This document shows positions 47,161-59,510 of a stretch of 64,000 nucleotides of DNA, one piece after another. The notes below the pieces were generated by a model, which saw only the letters and a list, made by a program, of their open reading frames with translations, ran no database searches and had not been told where the DNA came from. Each line of letters begins with the position of its first letter. Position 1 is the stretch's first letter. The stretch is taken from NCBI GenBank assembly GCA_032164245.1, contig JAVMKO010000020.1:5607206-5671205 (forward strand), written 5' to 3'. This DNA is from Sternotherus odoratus. Lineage: Eukaryota; Chordata; Testudines; Kinosternidae. Both the position numbers and the translations under genes were made by a program.

Positions 47161-49116
47161 ACCCTTTAGTGACCTAGGTGGTTACCGCATGGAAGATTAC
47201 AGGTACTGCTTTCCAGCAATCTGATCTGTTTAGACAAACAACGGTTAGTTTTTATTCCTGAAGAAAACAAGTTGACTGTTTCCGAATGAAAAGTATGAAA
47301 AACATCAACTGAAAAAAACAAGTTTATTATTAAGCTGTCAAGTAAATACAAGTGAGAGAGGATAGCTGCCCAGTTTCCTCAATTGTTATTGTTTGAGTTT
47401 AGGGGAGCTACCTACCTAACTCAAAATGTCTTTTGTTGCATTGGTAATGCTTTTGTCTAAGCAGAGAAATTAATAGCTATGGAGCTTATTAGGAGTGGGA
47501 GCGTGGTGGGTGGGAAGAATTATTGCTAAGTGGAATGGTTAAAATGTGAGAGAATTGCTGTTTCATAAGCCAAACATCATTAATTCAACTTCTTTAATAG
47601 GAAGGAAATTTAAGAAGTTAAGGGATTTGTGATGGAGATAGAGCAGAACTTGCAATGCAAATAAAATTCAAAGAGGATGACATTGATCCAGGAGAGATAA
47701 TAAAACTTCCTGGATCCAAATGAGGACACAGAGGGTATCCATTCTGCATCACTCCGCTGAGAAAGACCCAGTCCAGATTCTATTCCATATCAAAGCAAAG
47801 CAGAGGAGAGTAGGTGAGCAGAGAGAGGAGCCCGGACAGTGGATGAATTGTTCCTGGCAAGCCCAGGGAAAGCAGATCTCAGATTTGGTTTAAAATTGCC
47901 CGGTGTTCTTTTTAAGAGTAACTGAGGGTATGCTCACTGGGTGGCCTTCGGCGGCTCGCTTTGTTGGAATGGCTCCAGATGCAAAAAACTAACTTTGAGA
48001 TCATTCAGCACGTCCTCAGCAAGGCGGCTTTGCCAGAAGAAAGGGGGGGGGGGGAAATAAATCCATCATCTCCACCAACCTGCTCCGACTGAATTGAAAA
48101 GTAGCTCTGTCTGACTGCAGCGGAATTGGGATCAAGACCTTGAAATCTATTTCAAACGGTTGCTATTTGAGCAGGCTTTTTACTTAAAATAATCTAGTAT
48201 ATTCTCAGGAGCACATGTATTGTTTTCAGTAACTAACACCCCGTGCCTAATTCTCCACTGTTTATTATTGGTGTTTCATTGGTTCCTAGAAGCCCAGAGG
48301 GTAGTGTGTGAAGACGTTATACAAAGAGAACAAGACAAAGGCCTACATCCTCAAAAGGAAGTTAGGCACCTAACTTATTTGATTTCAGGGGAGTTAGGTG
48401 CCTGAACACATTGAAGGAAGAGATGGAGGTTAAGTCCATTACCAGGATGGGTAAGGAATGGCGTCCATTAGTCTCACCCAGTACAGCCATTCGTATCCTG
48501 CAATCATGAAGGACGACTGCATCTTGAGTAGGCATACCCCGGGCTGCCTTTGATCTAGCTAGTTTGGGTCCCAGGGCAGTGAAGCTGCAGGAACGCAGCC
48601 TTCGGTGTAGGCTGTACAAGCCCACCTGGAACGCGGGGTAATTGCATGCAGGGCTAGCCCATGACTGCAACAGGCTGCATAGACGGGAAGCTTGAAATAA
48701 GATGCTGCTGTAGATAAGTCAAAAAGGAGAGCCAGCCCCTATATTCCCTGGGTGTATGGGGGGGGGGGGGGGGCAGCAGAGGCTGTGAATGTGAAGCAAG
48801 GTAGAGGGAGGGAGCTTCCTTCTCCCTGCCCCTGCAGAGGGGCTTCTAGAACTCAGCTGTTTATTTTCAGCCTCAACCAGCCCGCACTGAGGCAGCATTC
48901 TCTCCTCTTTCTTTTGTTCCTGGGAAAGCGAGTGAGCAGCTGCTGGCGAATCCCAGCAGCCCGTGGGATGGGTCAGAGTGCAAGTGATGCTCACAGCTTC
49001 TGCATCTGGGCTGTCACAGGTAGGCAAGAAATTGCCTGAGCAGAGTCTACGGCTGTTTTCAAGAGACAACACTGATCAGAGCTGCACCAAAGGCAGTGGG
49101 ACATGCGGTGTTGCTC
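47161..49116. other. Intergenic, mostly unique, with two long G runs
   Basis: 12-G run at 48043-48054 and 16-G run at 48758-48773. A 12-bp perfect inverted repeat aggcacctaact/agttaggtgcct lies at 48364-48375/48392-48403. No exon recognised. Confidence 0.5.
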
Positions 49117-49330
49117 ATAAGAACATAAGAAAGACCGCACTGGGTCAGACCAAAGGTCCATCTAGCCCAGTATCCTGTCTACCGACAGTGGCCAATGCCA
49201 GGTGCCCCAGAGTGAGTGAACCTAACAGGTAATGATCAAGTGATCTCTCTCCTGCCGTCCATCACCCCCCTCTGACAAACAGAGGCTAGGGACACCATTT
49301 CTTACCCATCCTGGCTAACTGCTCCCAGAG
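49117..49330 (-). mobile_element. CR1-type LINE 3' fragment, antisense
   Basis: cataagaacataagaaagacc, gggtcagaccaaaggtccatctagcccagtatcctgtc, acagtggccaatgccagg and aaacagaggctagggacacc: same family as 34348-34735. Confidence 0.93.
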
Positions 49331-51327
49331 TCCCAAGTGCAGCAAAAGGGAGGTTGCCCCTATAACCACAGGTATTAGGTCACATCTTCTTGCTATTACA
49401 GCTGGGTTCGTTCCCTGAAAACCAGTGGCAGGGTTGAAACCTCACCGAAGCACAGACGGATTTGGAGATTTGGTTCAGCCCTTTGCAAAAGAGAGAACGG
49501 TGACCCTCTGTGAATTTCAGATCCACCCCACCACCATGGCCCTCTCTAATACCCACACCGTTTGAGAAGGATGCAGGTGGTATTGGTGGTCGTCGGCCTG
49601 TATTGTCCAAGAGGCTGTGACCGATCCTCTTAAGCACTGGGAGATCTTAAGAGAATTTGTAGCATATTCTTCAGCCTGGCCAACCATGGGAATTTATCCC
49701 AGTGCAGCTGCCCTAGTGCAAGCCTGGAGCAGAGGCAGCCTAAGCCATGATTCATGTTGGCAGAGCTTACCAGGGATTCAAGCTTCAATAGAAGCTGCAG
49801 TTTGCACCACTCTTAACTGTACTGCTGCAAGCCCCTAGTGTAGACAAGTTGGTGGCTGGGTATCAACAGCTGGAATTGGGGCAGAATTCCACCATGCATA
49901 AGGCCTTAGACAATAGCTAGATCCCAGTAGCTGTGGTCTATCCTTAGTCATCCTAAAAATCAAGGGCGTACTCTGAACTGCTTTGCACCTTGTGGAGTCA
50001 GACACGTACAACAGATAATAGTAAGATGCTGTGATGTTCGTGGAGTCATCGATGGGAGAATCTTGGCTTCCTTTTTAAATTTAAGTGAGTTTTGAGAAGA
50101 AAAGTTTGAAAACAAATTTTTAAGAGACAAAACCAAGAAGTCAAACAAAAGAACCTAAGATGCATATTTTTAAATAAAATGATTTTAAGCCAATCTCATT
50201 GAAGTTTTAAATACTTGAGACTGACCATACTGGAACTACTGCTATGGCAGCATTTTACAGCCACACTGCACACCAAATCAGGCCCTGAAGCAACCTGCAT
50301 GAAACTTGGAGAAAGGAGGGAACTATTTGGGAGAGACACCAGGAAGTCAGTCTGTGCGCGCATGGCTAGAATGCCAACTGCAGATGCAGCATCTCTGTAA
50401 ACAGTTCTCTTAATAAAGAGCTAGTTTAGTTTCAGAAACAGATTCCTCATATTACCCCGTATACATGGGTACACAAAACAGGGCTGACGAGTATTATGGT
50501 TTGTTAAAATCACATGCATTTGTGTAGTTATTCCAGATTTACAGCAGAAATTAAACCACCACACAACCTACTATCATGTCTTCCTATGTTGATCATAATG
50601 AATGGAAAGTTAAATTCTCTTATCAAAGCAGAACTGCTGATTAAAATAATGTATTTTCAGAACATTAAGGAAGATATCACTATAATAACTGGGTGTCTAA
50701 AGACAAATTAAATCTTCCATAATAATTCAATTTGATAAATTGTTTAAGCTATCAGCGCACATCAACAGTAGGCTGGTGTAGAAACTAAATTGTTATTTTA
50801 ATTAAGTACTAGATTCCAGTGATGCAAGTTTGACACTATTTCCCTGTAAATAATTACTTGACATAAGCATTGATTATTCCCATGTTTATTTCTTATGCAA
50901 AGAAGGTTCAGCCACCACCACTGGTGCATTAATCTTCTGGTATTTATACTTGGGTTAAGCTAGTTGTTTACCCTATAGCTCCGAGAGTCGATGCTAGCCA
51001 TGGTACTGTGGACACCCTCCACCGACATAATGCACTTAGTGAGGACACACACAATCGACTGCATAAAGCTGGTTCTAAAAAATGGACTTCTATAAAATCG
51101 ATCTAATTTCATAGTGTAGACATACCCAAAGAGAATACACCACAGATATAGGAAATAGGATAGCACAGGAATTTGGGAATGGGTCACCCGGTCTAATCTA
51201 ACCCAGATTTTAGTGAGTTGCCCACCAACAATTGTTGGCCTACTCCTGCTCTCTTTAAAGTCAACAGCAAATGCTCACGTGTAATTTTAAGCCATTACTC
51301 ACCATCATTTGAAGCAGATATTGGAGG
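49331..51327. other. Intergenic with two MITE remnants and AT-rich unique DNA
   Basis: A GTCTACAC-type right end (ccctagtgtagacaag, 49836-49851) closes a remnant of about 180 bp. A second remnant, 50945-51130, ends atagtgtagacatacccaaag. 50130-50900 is AT-rich unique sequence with no exon. Confidence 0.5.
50945..51130. mobile_element. GTCTACAC-type MITE remnant
   Basis: Left ttgggttaagctag and right catagtgtagacataccca, with ccaccgacataatgcacttag and taaaatcgatctaatttc inside, follow the turtle element of this style. Confidence 0.65.
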
Positions 51328-51550
51328 AGTGGTCTACCACGTAGGGCACTGGAGCAAGAGTCCAGAGATCCAGATTCTAGTCCCATCTCTACCACCGGCT
51401 TCCCACTAAGCCTCCCTGAGACCCAAGTTTCCCCAGCTGTAAGAGGCAGATAATGATACTGCTACTCTCCTACACTATGCCTCCTGTCTAATTAGGCTGT
51501 CTGCTCTACGGTACTAGGGACCATCTCATTGTGTGTACATTCAATAAGGA
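51328..51550 (+). mobile_element. tRNA-derived SINE
   Basis: gtagggcactggagcaagagtccagagatcc, B-box-like gattctagtccc, core cccaagtttccccagctgtaag, tail taattaggctgtctgctctacggtactagggacc. Confidence 0.82.
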
Positions 51551-51560
51551 GAGGGGTAGT

Positions 51561-51742
51561 CAGAGGTGAAAGTAAGCTGGTATGCACCAATATGCCGTAC
51601 TAGACTGGCTTCTCCAGGTGGCAATTTAAAGGGCCTGGGGTTCTAAAGGCCCCTTCTCTTCTGGCTTAGGCCACACCCCTTCCGGTTGAGGCCCGGCCCC
51701 CTGATTGGGAATCCATCATCCTTTAAGTTACTTTCACTCCTG
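51561..51742 (+). mobile_element. hAT-like MITE (CAGAGGTGAAAGTAA ends)
   Basis: 182 bp, ends cagaggtgaaagtaag and gttactttcactcctg in inverted orientation. Flanking 8-mers ggggtagt (51553-51560) and gaggtagt (51743-51750) match at seven positions, as expected of a hAT target duplication. It lies between two SINEs. Confidence 0.88.
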
Positions 51743-51750
51743 GAGGTAGT

Positions 51751-51935
51751 GTTGTCTACTGAATAGCGAACTGGACTGAAACTCTGAAGACCTGGGTTCT
51801 ATTCCCAGCTCTGCCACTGGCCTGTTGGGAGACCCTGCACAAGTCACATTCCCACTCTCTGCCTCAGTTTTCCCCATCCATAAAATGGGGATATGAGTCT
51901 GTATAAGAACTAGGTATTTATTATTAGTACAGAAC
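51751..51935 (+). mobile_element. tRNA-derived SINE, well preserved
   Basis: tgaatagcgaactggactg, cctgggttctattcccagctctgccactggcctg (B box), tgcctcagttttccccatcc, aaaatggggata, and a taggtatttattattag tail: the standard turtle SINE layout. Confidence 0.92.
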
Positions 51936-52875
51936 ACAGGGTCCTTGAATGTGTCTGAGGCTTCCAGGTGCTACTATAATTCAAGCATGCTGTCATGCTA
52001 GGAAATTGAGGAGAGCAAAGCTTGCTTGAATGATCCTGAGTACTTGGTGATTTTGGGTCAGGCCAGCCATACCCCCAAGAACAGCCTGACTCATGAACTT
52101 CAGCTTCCAGGTGAAAGCAGAAAAGGAGGCTGTTTTCAGTGCAGTTTGACAAGATGGTTTCTAACCCTAAGAGGTTCTGTTTGCATTTCTCTCCAGTTAG
52201 ATACCAAGGCAAACAGCTCACTGTGGCTCTAATTATCCCAAATAAAGGACAAACGAAAAGTAAATGACCCACCTCGTGTACATTTGTGGTGGGGCTTCTT
52301 CCCACTCCATTCATTTGCTTTTCCTGGTTTTTAAATAGTCAAAAACCTTATTTGTAACTAAGCTGGGGAAAACATCTCTGTGCAGCTTAATATCCTGACC
52401 TGAATAGATTTAGGACAGTTTGCAACAGGAGTCTGTTATTGTTATACTCTTGATAATCAGATTTTGTATCTCAGATTGCTAACGGCTGCCAACAAGCATC
52501 GTCTTTGATCTATACACAATTACAGACTGCCTTAGAGACAGGATGGACGTGAGAGCTGCCTTTCATTTAGGCTGAATGGAAGAATCAATTACGCTCCTTT
52601 ATGGAATAAGATAGCCAGAGACAATAAGTCACCACCCAAAGCGTTGCATGGGAATGCCAGAAGCTCAGGGAGGATAAGAGGGGTTTCCCTGGGACGGACT
52701 GCAAACACAAGGCCTGGGGCATCCTTCGGTTGGAGCTCTAAGTGCTCAGGTAGGTAAAAGCAGCCATAAAACTAGGAGGAGTCCTGAGTGAAGCAGACAC
52801 CAAGCTTTTTGGGGCACAGGACTGGCTGGAAAGCAGGCTCGAATTTCTGGACAGGGAGCCTGCCTTCGCTTTTTT
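51936..52875. other. Intergenic, nothing recognised
   Basis: No named repeat; the minus frame 51910-52314 is partly SINE-derived and not gene-like. Confidence 0.45.
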
Positions 52876-52950
52876 CTTAGGGCTGGTCTCCACTATGGGG
52901 AGGGGGGATGGACTGCAGATACGCAACTTCAGCTATGTGAATCAATTAGT
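52876..52950 (-). mobile_element. Fragment of the cruciform-rich MITE
   Basis: gggctggtctccactatggggaggggggatgg, then ctgcagatacgcaacttcagctatgtga, is the reverse complement of the right end of the 27.1-kb copy. It shows that element's true terminal repeat (GGTCTCCACTA). Confidence 0.78.
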
Positions 52951-53925
52951 TAGGCATGGTTAAAGATGCCAGACAGCATGGCAAAGCAGCTGAGAAGATA
53001 TGTAGATTATATATCCCTTTTCTGGGCAGCCAAATTAAAAATAAAAACACTTCTCCCCCCCCAAACAAACACCCTCAAGCTGTATCTTTAATGATAAAAT
53101 CTAAATGCTCTGTAAAATCCACACCTCATAGCAAGCAACTAGAGACTGGTCCCATTGTTAGCTCCTAAAACCGGACGCTTTGTGACTCACAGCAAAACAT
53201 CCCTTGATGCATTTGTCTAATCTGAAGCCACACAAAAAAAGTTTGTTTTTATTTTTTTTAAGTACAGGTCAAAACACTTTAAAAAGAAAAAAAATTCAAG
53301 AAACTAAAGGAACAATAAGGTTGGGGTTGCTAATGCACAGAAATCAGCTGATTCAAAGTTACTGGTTTACACAGTGAATAAAACTATCATTTTATATGAA
53401 CATGCATATTTGCGAGACAGACGTGGGCATAAAACAGCAGACACATTAAGACATAATTGCGCTTGGAAGGATTTGATTTTTATCGGGAAATGTCCGTGAA
53501 TGTCTGTTCACCATACACATGAAAACATTTCCGTCAATAATCATCAAAATTTATAGACAGACAAGAACAATGCTGCTTGAAAACGTAGAGTTTGAATTAA
53601 GGACATTTACTTTGTATATTTTAAATTGTCATGTTGACAATTTGTGTTTTAATAATAAAGCTTTAACTTTTTGAATCTCAGTGTCTGTCATTAAATATAA
53701 TTAGAGACCCACAATTTCCTATCCCCAGAAGGTCCCACAAATGTGAAAACTGATTTAAAAATAAAAAGCTTACAACTCATAATTGTGCACAATGGATTCT
53801 TTCTTTAAAGAAATGCTTAACATTGATATTATCCATCAATAGTATAAATGGAGTCCTGCCAAGGCCAAATACTATCCAGCTCTTACAGTACTTATCAGTA
53901 AATCTCAAAAAGAGGTCAGTATCTC
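52951..53925 (+). other. AT-rich repeat-free stretch with a poly(A)-like signal
   Basis: No known repeat. AATAAA at 53654-53659 (ttttaataataaagctttaac) is followed by cagtgtctgtcatt, a good T/G-rich downstream element. It could be the 3' end of an unannotated + strand transcript or a conserved non-coding block. No ORF of interest. Confidence 0.3.
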
Positions 53926-54065
53926 TCTACATTTTGCACATTGGGAAACTGAGGCAGTGAGGGATGATACAACTTGCCCAAGGCTACCGAGTCAAAGCCA
54001 GGAATAAAACTCAGGGCTTTTGAGGCTATCCACTAGCCCACAACTGCTTCTGTTCTGCAATCCAA
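53926..54065 (-). mobile_element. tRNA-derived SINE/MIR-like, antisense
   Basis: ttgggaaactgaggcag, caacttgcccaaggctacc, aataaaactcagggcttttgaggctatccactag: reverse of A box, B box and core of the SINE family. Confidence 0.78.
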
Positions 54066-54504
54066 TCCCGGCTTGCATGTAAAACCACACTGACTTCACA
54101 AACCTTGGACAATCTCACCTTGACTCTGCTCACCATTCTTTCCCTGCCAGGGCTACTTTTAACTTCTCAGATCTATGTAACTTCAAAGCAGATGTTACTA
54201 AAAAAAAAAAAAAATCTAACCTCTGCCAGATAAGCATTTCCTTTCTTCCCCATCAAATGTAGAATCGTTCTTCACAAATTAACATGGTAGAAGGTCAATA
54301 TTTATTCCTGGTGCAGTGACAATTTAAAGGTATATATCATGCACGCTAATTGGGCTGGAACGAAGAGTTTCATTCCACTCAAAAACTAGAAGTCCCCATT
54401 TCAAAAGGTATAATGTGTTCAGATACCACAGATACAGTGTAAAAACCTAAACAGATAGGTAGATACAGTACATCATGAGATGATACAGCTGTGTAGGGAT
54501 GAAA

Positions 54505-54800
54505 ATTCCATTTAAAAAGATTTTGAAGTCTGGCTTTGTTTTGGATTGGAACAAAACTCAATCTTCAGAATTCCCTTTGAAAGTGAATAGGGAATAAATT
54601 GTTTGGGTGGTGAATTGAAATGTCGTTTAAACAAAATCAAAATGTTGCTGTATTGTAATACAAAATAAAAAATACCACACAAAGCAGCTTCAGAAAGAAA
54701 AATGTAAACATGTTTCATTCCAAACAGGACTTTTCAACATAGACTGAACGTTTTCCCCTGGTTTTCTTCCCAAAATGAAATTCCAGTGAAATCAACCTAA
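54505..54800. repeat. A/T-rich dispersed repeat
   Basis: aaaattccatttaaaaag, gaattgaaatgtcgtttaaac, ttttcaacatagactg and aaaatgaaattccagtg resemble the 4.4- and 37.7-kb stretches. Confidence 0.45.
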
Positions 54801-54835
54801 TTGTGCAAGGCGTTTTGATTTCAACAGATCGTCTT

Positions 54836-54915
54836 TTTGTTGTGTTCACACAACACCCAGTACAATGGGGTCCTGCTTTGTGACGAGGGACCCCTAGACA
54901 TCGCAGTAATAGAAA
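54836..54915 (+). repeat. SINE tail fragment
   Basis: cacaacacccagtacaatggggtcctgctttgtgac…ccctagacatcgcagtaatagaaac is the usual 3' end of the turtle SINE (acaatggggtcctg…cactgcggtaata). Confidence 0.8.
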
Positions 54916-57019
54916 CAAACAGCATATTCAGAGAGAATGTGGCTCAGTCTAAGTTTCTCCGACCAGCTACACGAGTCCACATTACCTTGGACTTTAAGCG
55001 TCAACATGATTAGGTTTGCTCTGAGATCGTAGGAACTCCCTTTAGGAATGTTAATATCATAGAACCCCTGTGAGGCAAGGGAGCATTGTTAGACCCATTT
55101 TGCAGGTGCAGTAACCCAGCACACACAGAAAGGTTAGGTGACTTGCCCAAAACAGCGGGTGAGCAACAGCTACTAGAAGCTTGGAAGAGTTTTGACTCCC
55201 CAACCCAAAGCACCGGCCAGCCCAGACCCACTCCCAGTTCTTCAGGCTTTTAGCTGTGGATCAATATGGAAGACACAGCTGTTGTGGTCTTGGCCAGAGG
55301 TTAAGGCCAGAACGTGCCACCAGATCACCCAGTCTGACCTCCTATATAGCACAAGCTATCACCACCATCTCGCACCCCCCCACTAACCCAACCAGCAAAA
55401 CAAGACAAACATATTACAGCTGAGAGGAGACTAGACTATAACATTGCCACAGGCTGAGAACAGGAGGCACTGAGGTGCACCAGTGCTCGAGGTCCCCACA
55501 GTGGCCAAAAACTGATTAACTAGGGGTTGCAAAAGTATAGCATTTAGGGCCAATGTTTTCAGGCCTGGGCACCTAAGTTAGCCTCTTAAATCCCCACTCT
55601 GGCTGTTAAATCCCCAAAGGCCTGATCTGCAGAGGTGCGGGGTACCTGGAATTCCCACAATGGTCACTGGGACCGGTGTGCGCTCAGCCCCTTGGAAGCG
55701 TTAAGCCGCTTCTGCGGTAGCCTCCACAGGGATTTAGGGGACCAATTTTCGGCCCCTTGGGTAAATGGTTCAGCAGGGCCCGAGTCCCACAGATTTCCCG
55801 GGGGACTTAGGAGCCCAAAAGCACTTGAGTGCTTTTGAAAAATTTCCTACATTTCCAAGGTGCACAGCACCCCCCGTTCCCATGGACTGTAAAGGAGATT
55901 GCGGGCGCCTCTGGGAACAGCGGTCCTAGATTTGCAGGCACTGGCCGGATGTTTTAAAGCTGTCTCAAGCCTCAGACTCGCAAATTAAAAAGCAATGTGG
56001 TGTGGGTTTCTTTTAACTGCCTTGACAGTTACTCCACTTAACTCCACTTGGAGAGCGACAGAATCCCAGGGGCACGTTCCTGGTGTCAAGTTCAGTTCTT
56101 GTCACGTGGGCTGGAGGTGAAAGGCTGCATCAGGACCGCACTGTGTCTTTCCCCTCACCAAAGTCAGAAGGGAATCGCTCCGGATCAACCGCGCCTACAG
56201 CACAGCCAGCCATCAGAATTGACATGGGATCCCTCCATGAAAAGTTGTACTTTTTATAGCAGTTATTCACAGGGCTTATAGATTGTGAATTCCACAGAGC
56301 CAAAGGGGCAGGGAGAAGAGGGTGTATGATGCAAGCGGCCGCCTCACGCTCTCCATCTCAAAGCTGGGTGGGAGGAGAGGAGACAGCTTTATACAGGACC
56401 CCCCGCTGCTTCCTCCTGTCCCCAAGGAGAGGGTGGGACAAGCAGGCATCACGTGACCCTTTCCATGCACATAAAGGACTCTTCCCTTTTGTGACTGTTC
56501 ATAGCAGAAACAGGAGAAAGACGAAACTGAAGCAGTAACTTCTATAGACCTAGGGACCTCAGACGTCTTCAGGAGTTCTTGCCCACCAGCACATTCCAGC
56601 TGGCCTAGTTTCCTGTTAGATAAGCTACGAGATAAAGGAGACCAAGCTTAGTTATGTAGCTTTCCTTGGATTCATTAGCTTGGGGATAAATCCTGACTCC
56701 CACTGGGTTTGATCCGAAGAGGTGCTGAGCACCCGCTATCTCCTCCATGTCAGTTTTGGAACAGAAGCTTTCCTCCAGCAACGCGAAGGGGAGATTTGCA
56801 CCAAGGATGGACTGGATATTTGGCCTTTCGACTCCTCGGTCTTACAGGTGCTGTCTTGCATGCCAGCCTCTCTAGAGTACAGCAATGGATGGACAATGAA
56901 AGCTACAGCATGCTTCGACTGTAAGCTCTTTGGAGCAAGGATTGTCTTTCTGTTCTGTTTGTACAGCACCTAACGCTATGCAATCCTGCTCCACGACTAA
57001 GGCCCCTGGGCAATAAATA
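54916..57019. other. Intergenic; SINE pieces, otherwise unique
   Basis: An antisense SINE core lies near 55085-55170 (ttgcaggtgcagtaaccc…cttgccca). A SINE tail lies at 56920-57019 (taagctctttggagcaaggattgtctttctgttctgtttgtacagcacc). The rest, 55200-56900, is unnamed and has no exon. Confidence 0.5.
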
Positions 57020-57024
57020 ACCAT

Positions 57025-57300
57025 AAATGTTTGCCAAGCACTCCTCCCATCTGGCAGGCTTAATTAGAGAGTCGGTTCTCTTAGCTTGGGAGTCAATGCA
57101 TGCCAGTGATTGGGTCATCCTCACGCACACAGAGAATGACCTTCAGTCCGCACTGGATTTTATTGCACAAGTTTACCGATGCGTAGGACTCTTGCTCAAT
57201 ATTGAGAAGACTAAAGTGCTCTACCAACCTGCTTCAGGCCTTGCCCATGACCCACCACAAATCACCATCGAGGGCCAACTCATTCTCTTGCACATTATCT
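57025..57300 (+). pseudogene. Decayed non-LTR retrotransposon reverse transcriptase fragment
   Basis: The frame beginning at 57027 holds WVILTHTENDLQSALDF…, GLLLNIEKTKVLYQPA and PPQITIEGQL. These are typical of the reverse transcriptase palm just after the catalytic YADD/FADD and of the following KTEV(L/M)xQP segment of LINEs. The catalytic box reads HASD, so it is inactive. Similarity stops near 57290. Fingers and endonuclease are absent. The clade is not resolved. Confidence 0.75.
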
Positions 57301-59298
57301 ATTCCCAGAGCACTTTCCCTGTATCTGGGCTTCTTGTCCACACCACAAGACAAGTGCCCTGAAGAACGTATAGCCCTCGGATGCACCGCTGGTGTTTTGG
57401 GTCTGGGGGATTTTAATTCAGCTGCTGCTTCGGGCCTTGGGAACTTCACTGTAGTTCATCATTGTTCATGCATTGTGCCCACAAAACAAGTGATCTATAG
57501 GCTATTGCACTTGTTTTTATGAAGATTTTGTATTGTCATAGCAAACGACTCACCTGGGCTTAACAACAAACTGAAATATGGGGTAAAGAGCAGGAGGGGA
57601 AGTGTTACACAGCAATGGTCTATTGTAGTCAAGCCAAGTGATGGGATTACATGTATAATCACTATGGAATACCCCTCAACTTTTGAACTATGAGGAACAA
57701 TTCAGAACTTTTATCCTTATTTTCAGAGGGAAAAAAGAGGCTCCTCCGTTACAGAGAATAATTTGACCCCTAATTATTAGGCATTATGGTAATGCCAAAA
57801 GGTGCCAACTGAAACTGGGCCCCCATTGTGCTAGGTGCTTTATGAACACAGACAGTTCCTACCCAGAGAGCTTGCTATTATGTCCATTTTACAGATGGGG
57901 GATTGAGATACCTACAGACCTGAAGAAGCCCACTGACTGCAATGGGATTGTTTTCTCTCTTGAAAGATGTTCTGCAAAGTTGAATTCTTGCTTCTTTGGG
58001 TGCATTTCACAGTGTCAATATTTGTAAGACATTTCCACCCTGGAAAACCTTCAAAGCCTAGAAAGGTATTGAAACATATTTCAAATGAGGAGCTTCTAAT
58101 GAGCCAGAGAACAGATCTGATGATTAATGGAACAATCGTGTGGGGGCAGAACCCTTTACTACTGCACATTCGCCCAGCTACGTTTCAGAAAGGCAGCAAA
58201 ATCAGCAACAACGAGGAGGTATTTTTAACTTCAAAAGTGATCTGGCAATATTTACGTGCAGAAAATAAAGGAATATCATTTCAATTCATTTTGCTTGTGT
58301 TCTCAAGCTTTATTATCATGTGTGCACCAAAAAATAGAGATAGCTTATTGTACAGTAGCAGCTGAGGCGGTAAAATCTTCTGTCACTTTATTGCTGGCAG
58401 GGCAGTTTATAGTCCATTAACATTTCATGCTCAAAATCCCTTTGATTGAACAATCAATGGCAAGAATTGAAGTTACAGCTGAAGAACTGAACGGTACATG
58501 TGGGGGATATATAGCATTCAGCTCTGGGGTGGAGAAAAAGAAAAGGGAGTCATCAGGAACGGTTATCTGTGAAAGGATGGGTCTTTTAAATGAATATGTT
58601 ACTCCACTGGAAATCGATCAACCACTTATTGGTTGATGGGTAAATTATGCAAGTTTATCCATAACAGTGGACATCACATGCATCAGACTGAGCGTAACAT
58701 ATTCTTTAGGCGCATAAAGGTTATATATTGGCTCAGACTGATGGCTTTCTAATTTGGCATACAGCTGGTTCAGAAGACAAGGCAAAGAACTCTGGAGGAA
58801 ACACATTGCCCAAACTTCCACTGTGAGGAAGCAGTTGGTTTATCCCTGTAAGCATGAAGGTTTAGAACCCTGATTTTTATTATACATACATAATACATAG
58901 GGCTGGGATTTCCCCAGACTATGGGAATTGGGCATCAAAAGCCCATTATAATGAATTGGGAGTTGGGTGCCTGAACTCCTCTGACAATCCCAGATGACTC
59001 GACTCTACATTAGTAATTTAGCCAGAGGAAGGTTTCACACTAACATTTTCAAGGAGCAAGCCAACACCATCACGGTAGCATATAGAAATCGGGGAATATC
59101 CATTTGGATAGCTTGAGGGTCTCCTAGTGGCTTGTGGTTCAGAAATCACCAGAATTCTGCCAGAGCGACCCCAAGTTTAGCTAGGCCCTGCATGTTATAT
59201 GTTTAATAAACATGGTTATTTGGACACACACACCCCCACACCCAGTGTTTCCTACATATTATGCCTGCTGGGTAATGAGCAAAAAACACAGCAATTAC
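57301..59298. other. Intergenic, nothing firm
   Basis: A SINE/MIR-like piece (attgtgctaggtgctttatgaac…gagagcttgctatta…ccattttacagatggggga) lies at 57820-57905. The + frame 57967-58365 is AT-rich and lacks family features. No exon. Confidence 0.45.
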
Positions 59299-59312
59299 CA
59301 CCTGGTATAAGT

Positions 59313-59510
59313 AACAAAGTCCTGTGGCACCTTAAAGACTAACTATAAAGTTTTGAAGCATAAGCTTTCATAGGCTAATACCCACTTGCATCCGACGAAG
59401 TGGGTATTAGCCCACGAAAGCTTATGCTTCAAAACTTTATAGTTAGTCTTTAAGGTGCCACAGGACTTTGTTACCTCTGCTATTCCAGATTAACACGGCT
59501 ACCTCTCTGA
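59313..59510. mobile_element. Fold-back copy of the CACGAAAGCTTATG retroposon, with 14-bp target duplication
   Basis: 198-bp insert bounded by identical 14-mers cacctggtataagt at 59299-59312 and 59511-59524, a length typical of LINE-mediated insertion. The right part is a sense copy of the repeat also found at 37.1 kb. The left part is its inverted duplicate. The palindrome runs 59312-59473 with a 10-base loop (59388-59397) and about two mismatches in a 76-bp stem. The last 37 bases (ctctgctattccagattaac…) are unpaired 3' sequence. Confidence 0.92.

Noticed and set aside
57967..58365. 132-codon + strand frame
   Set aside because: AT-rich with no motif and no splice context; the hydrophobic end looks like chance coding of T-rich DNA.
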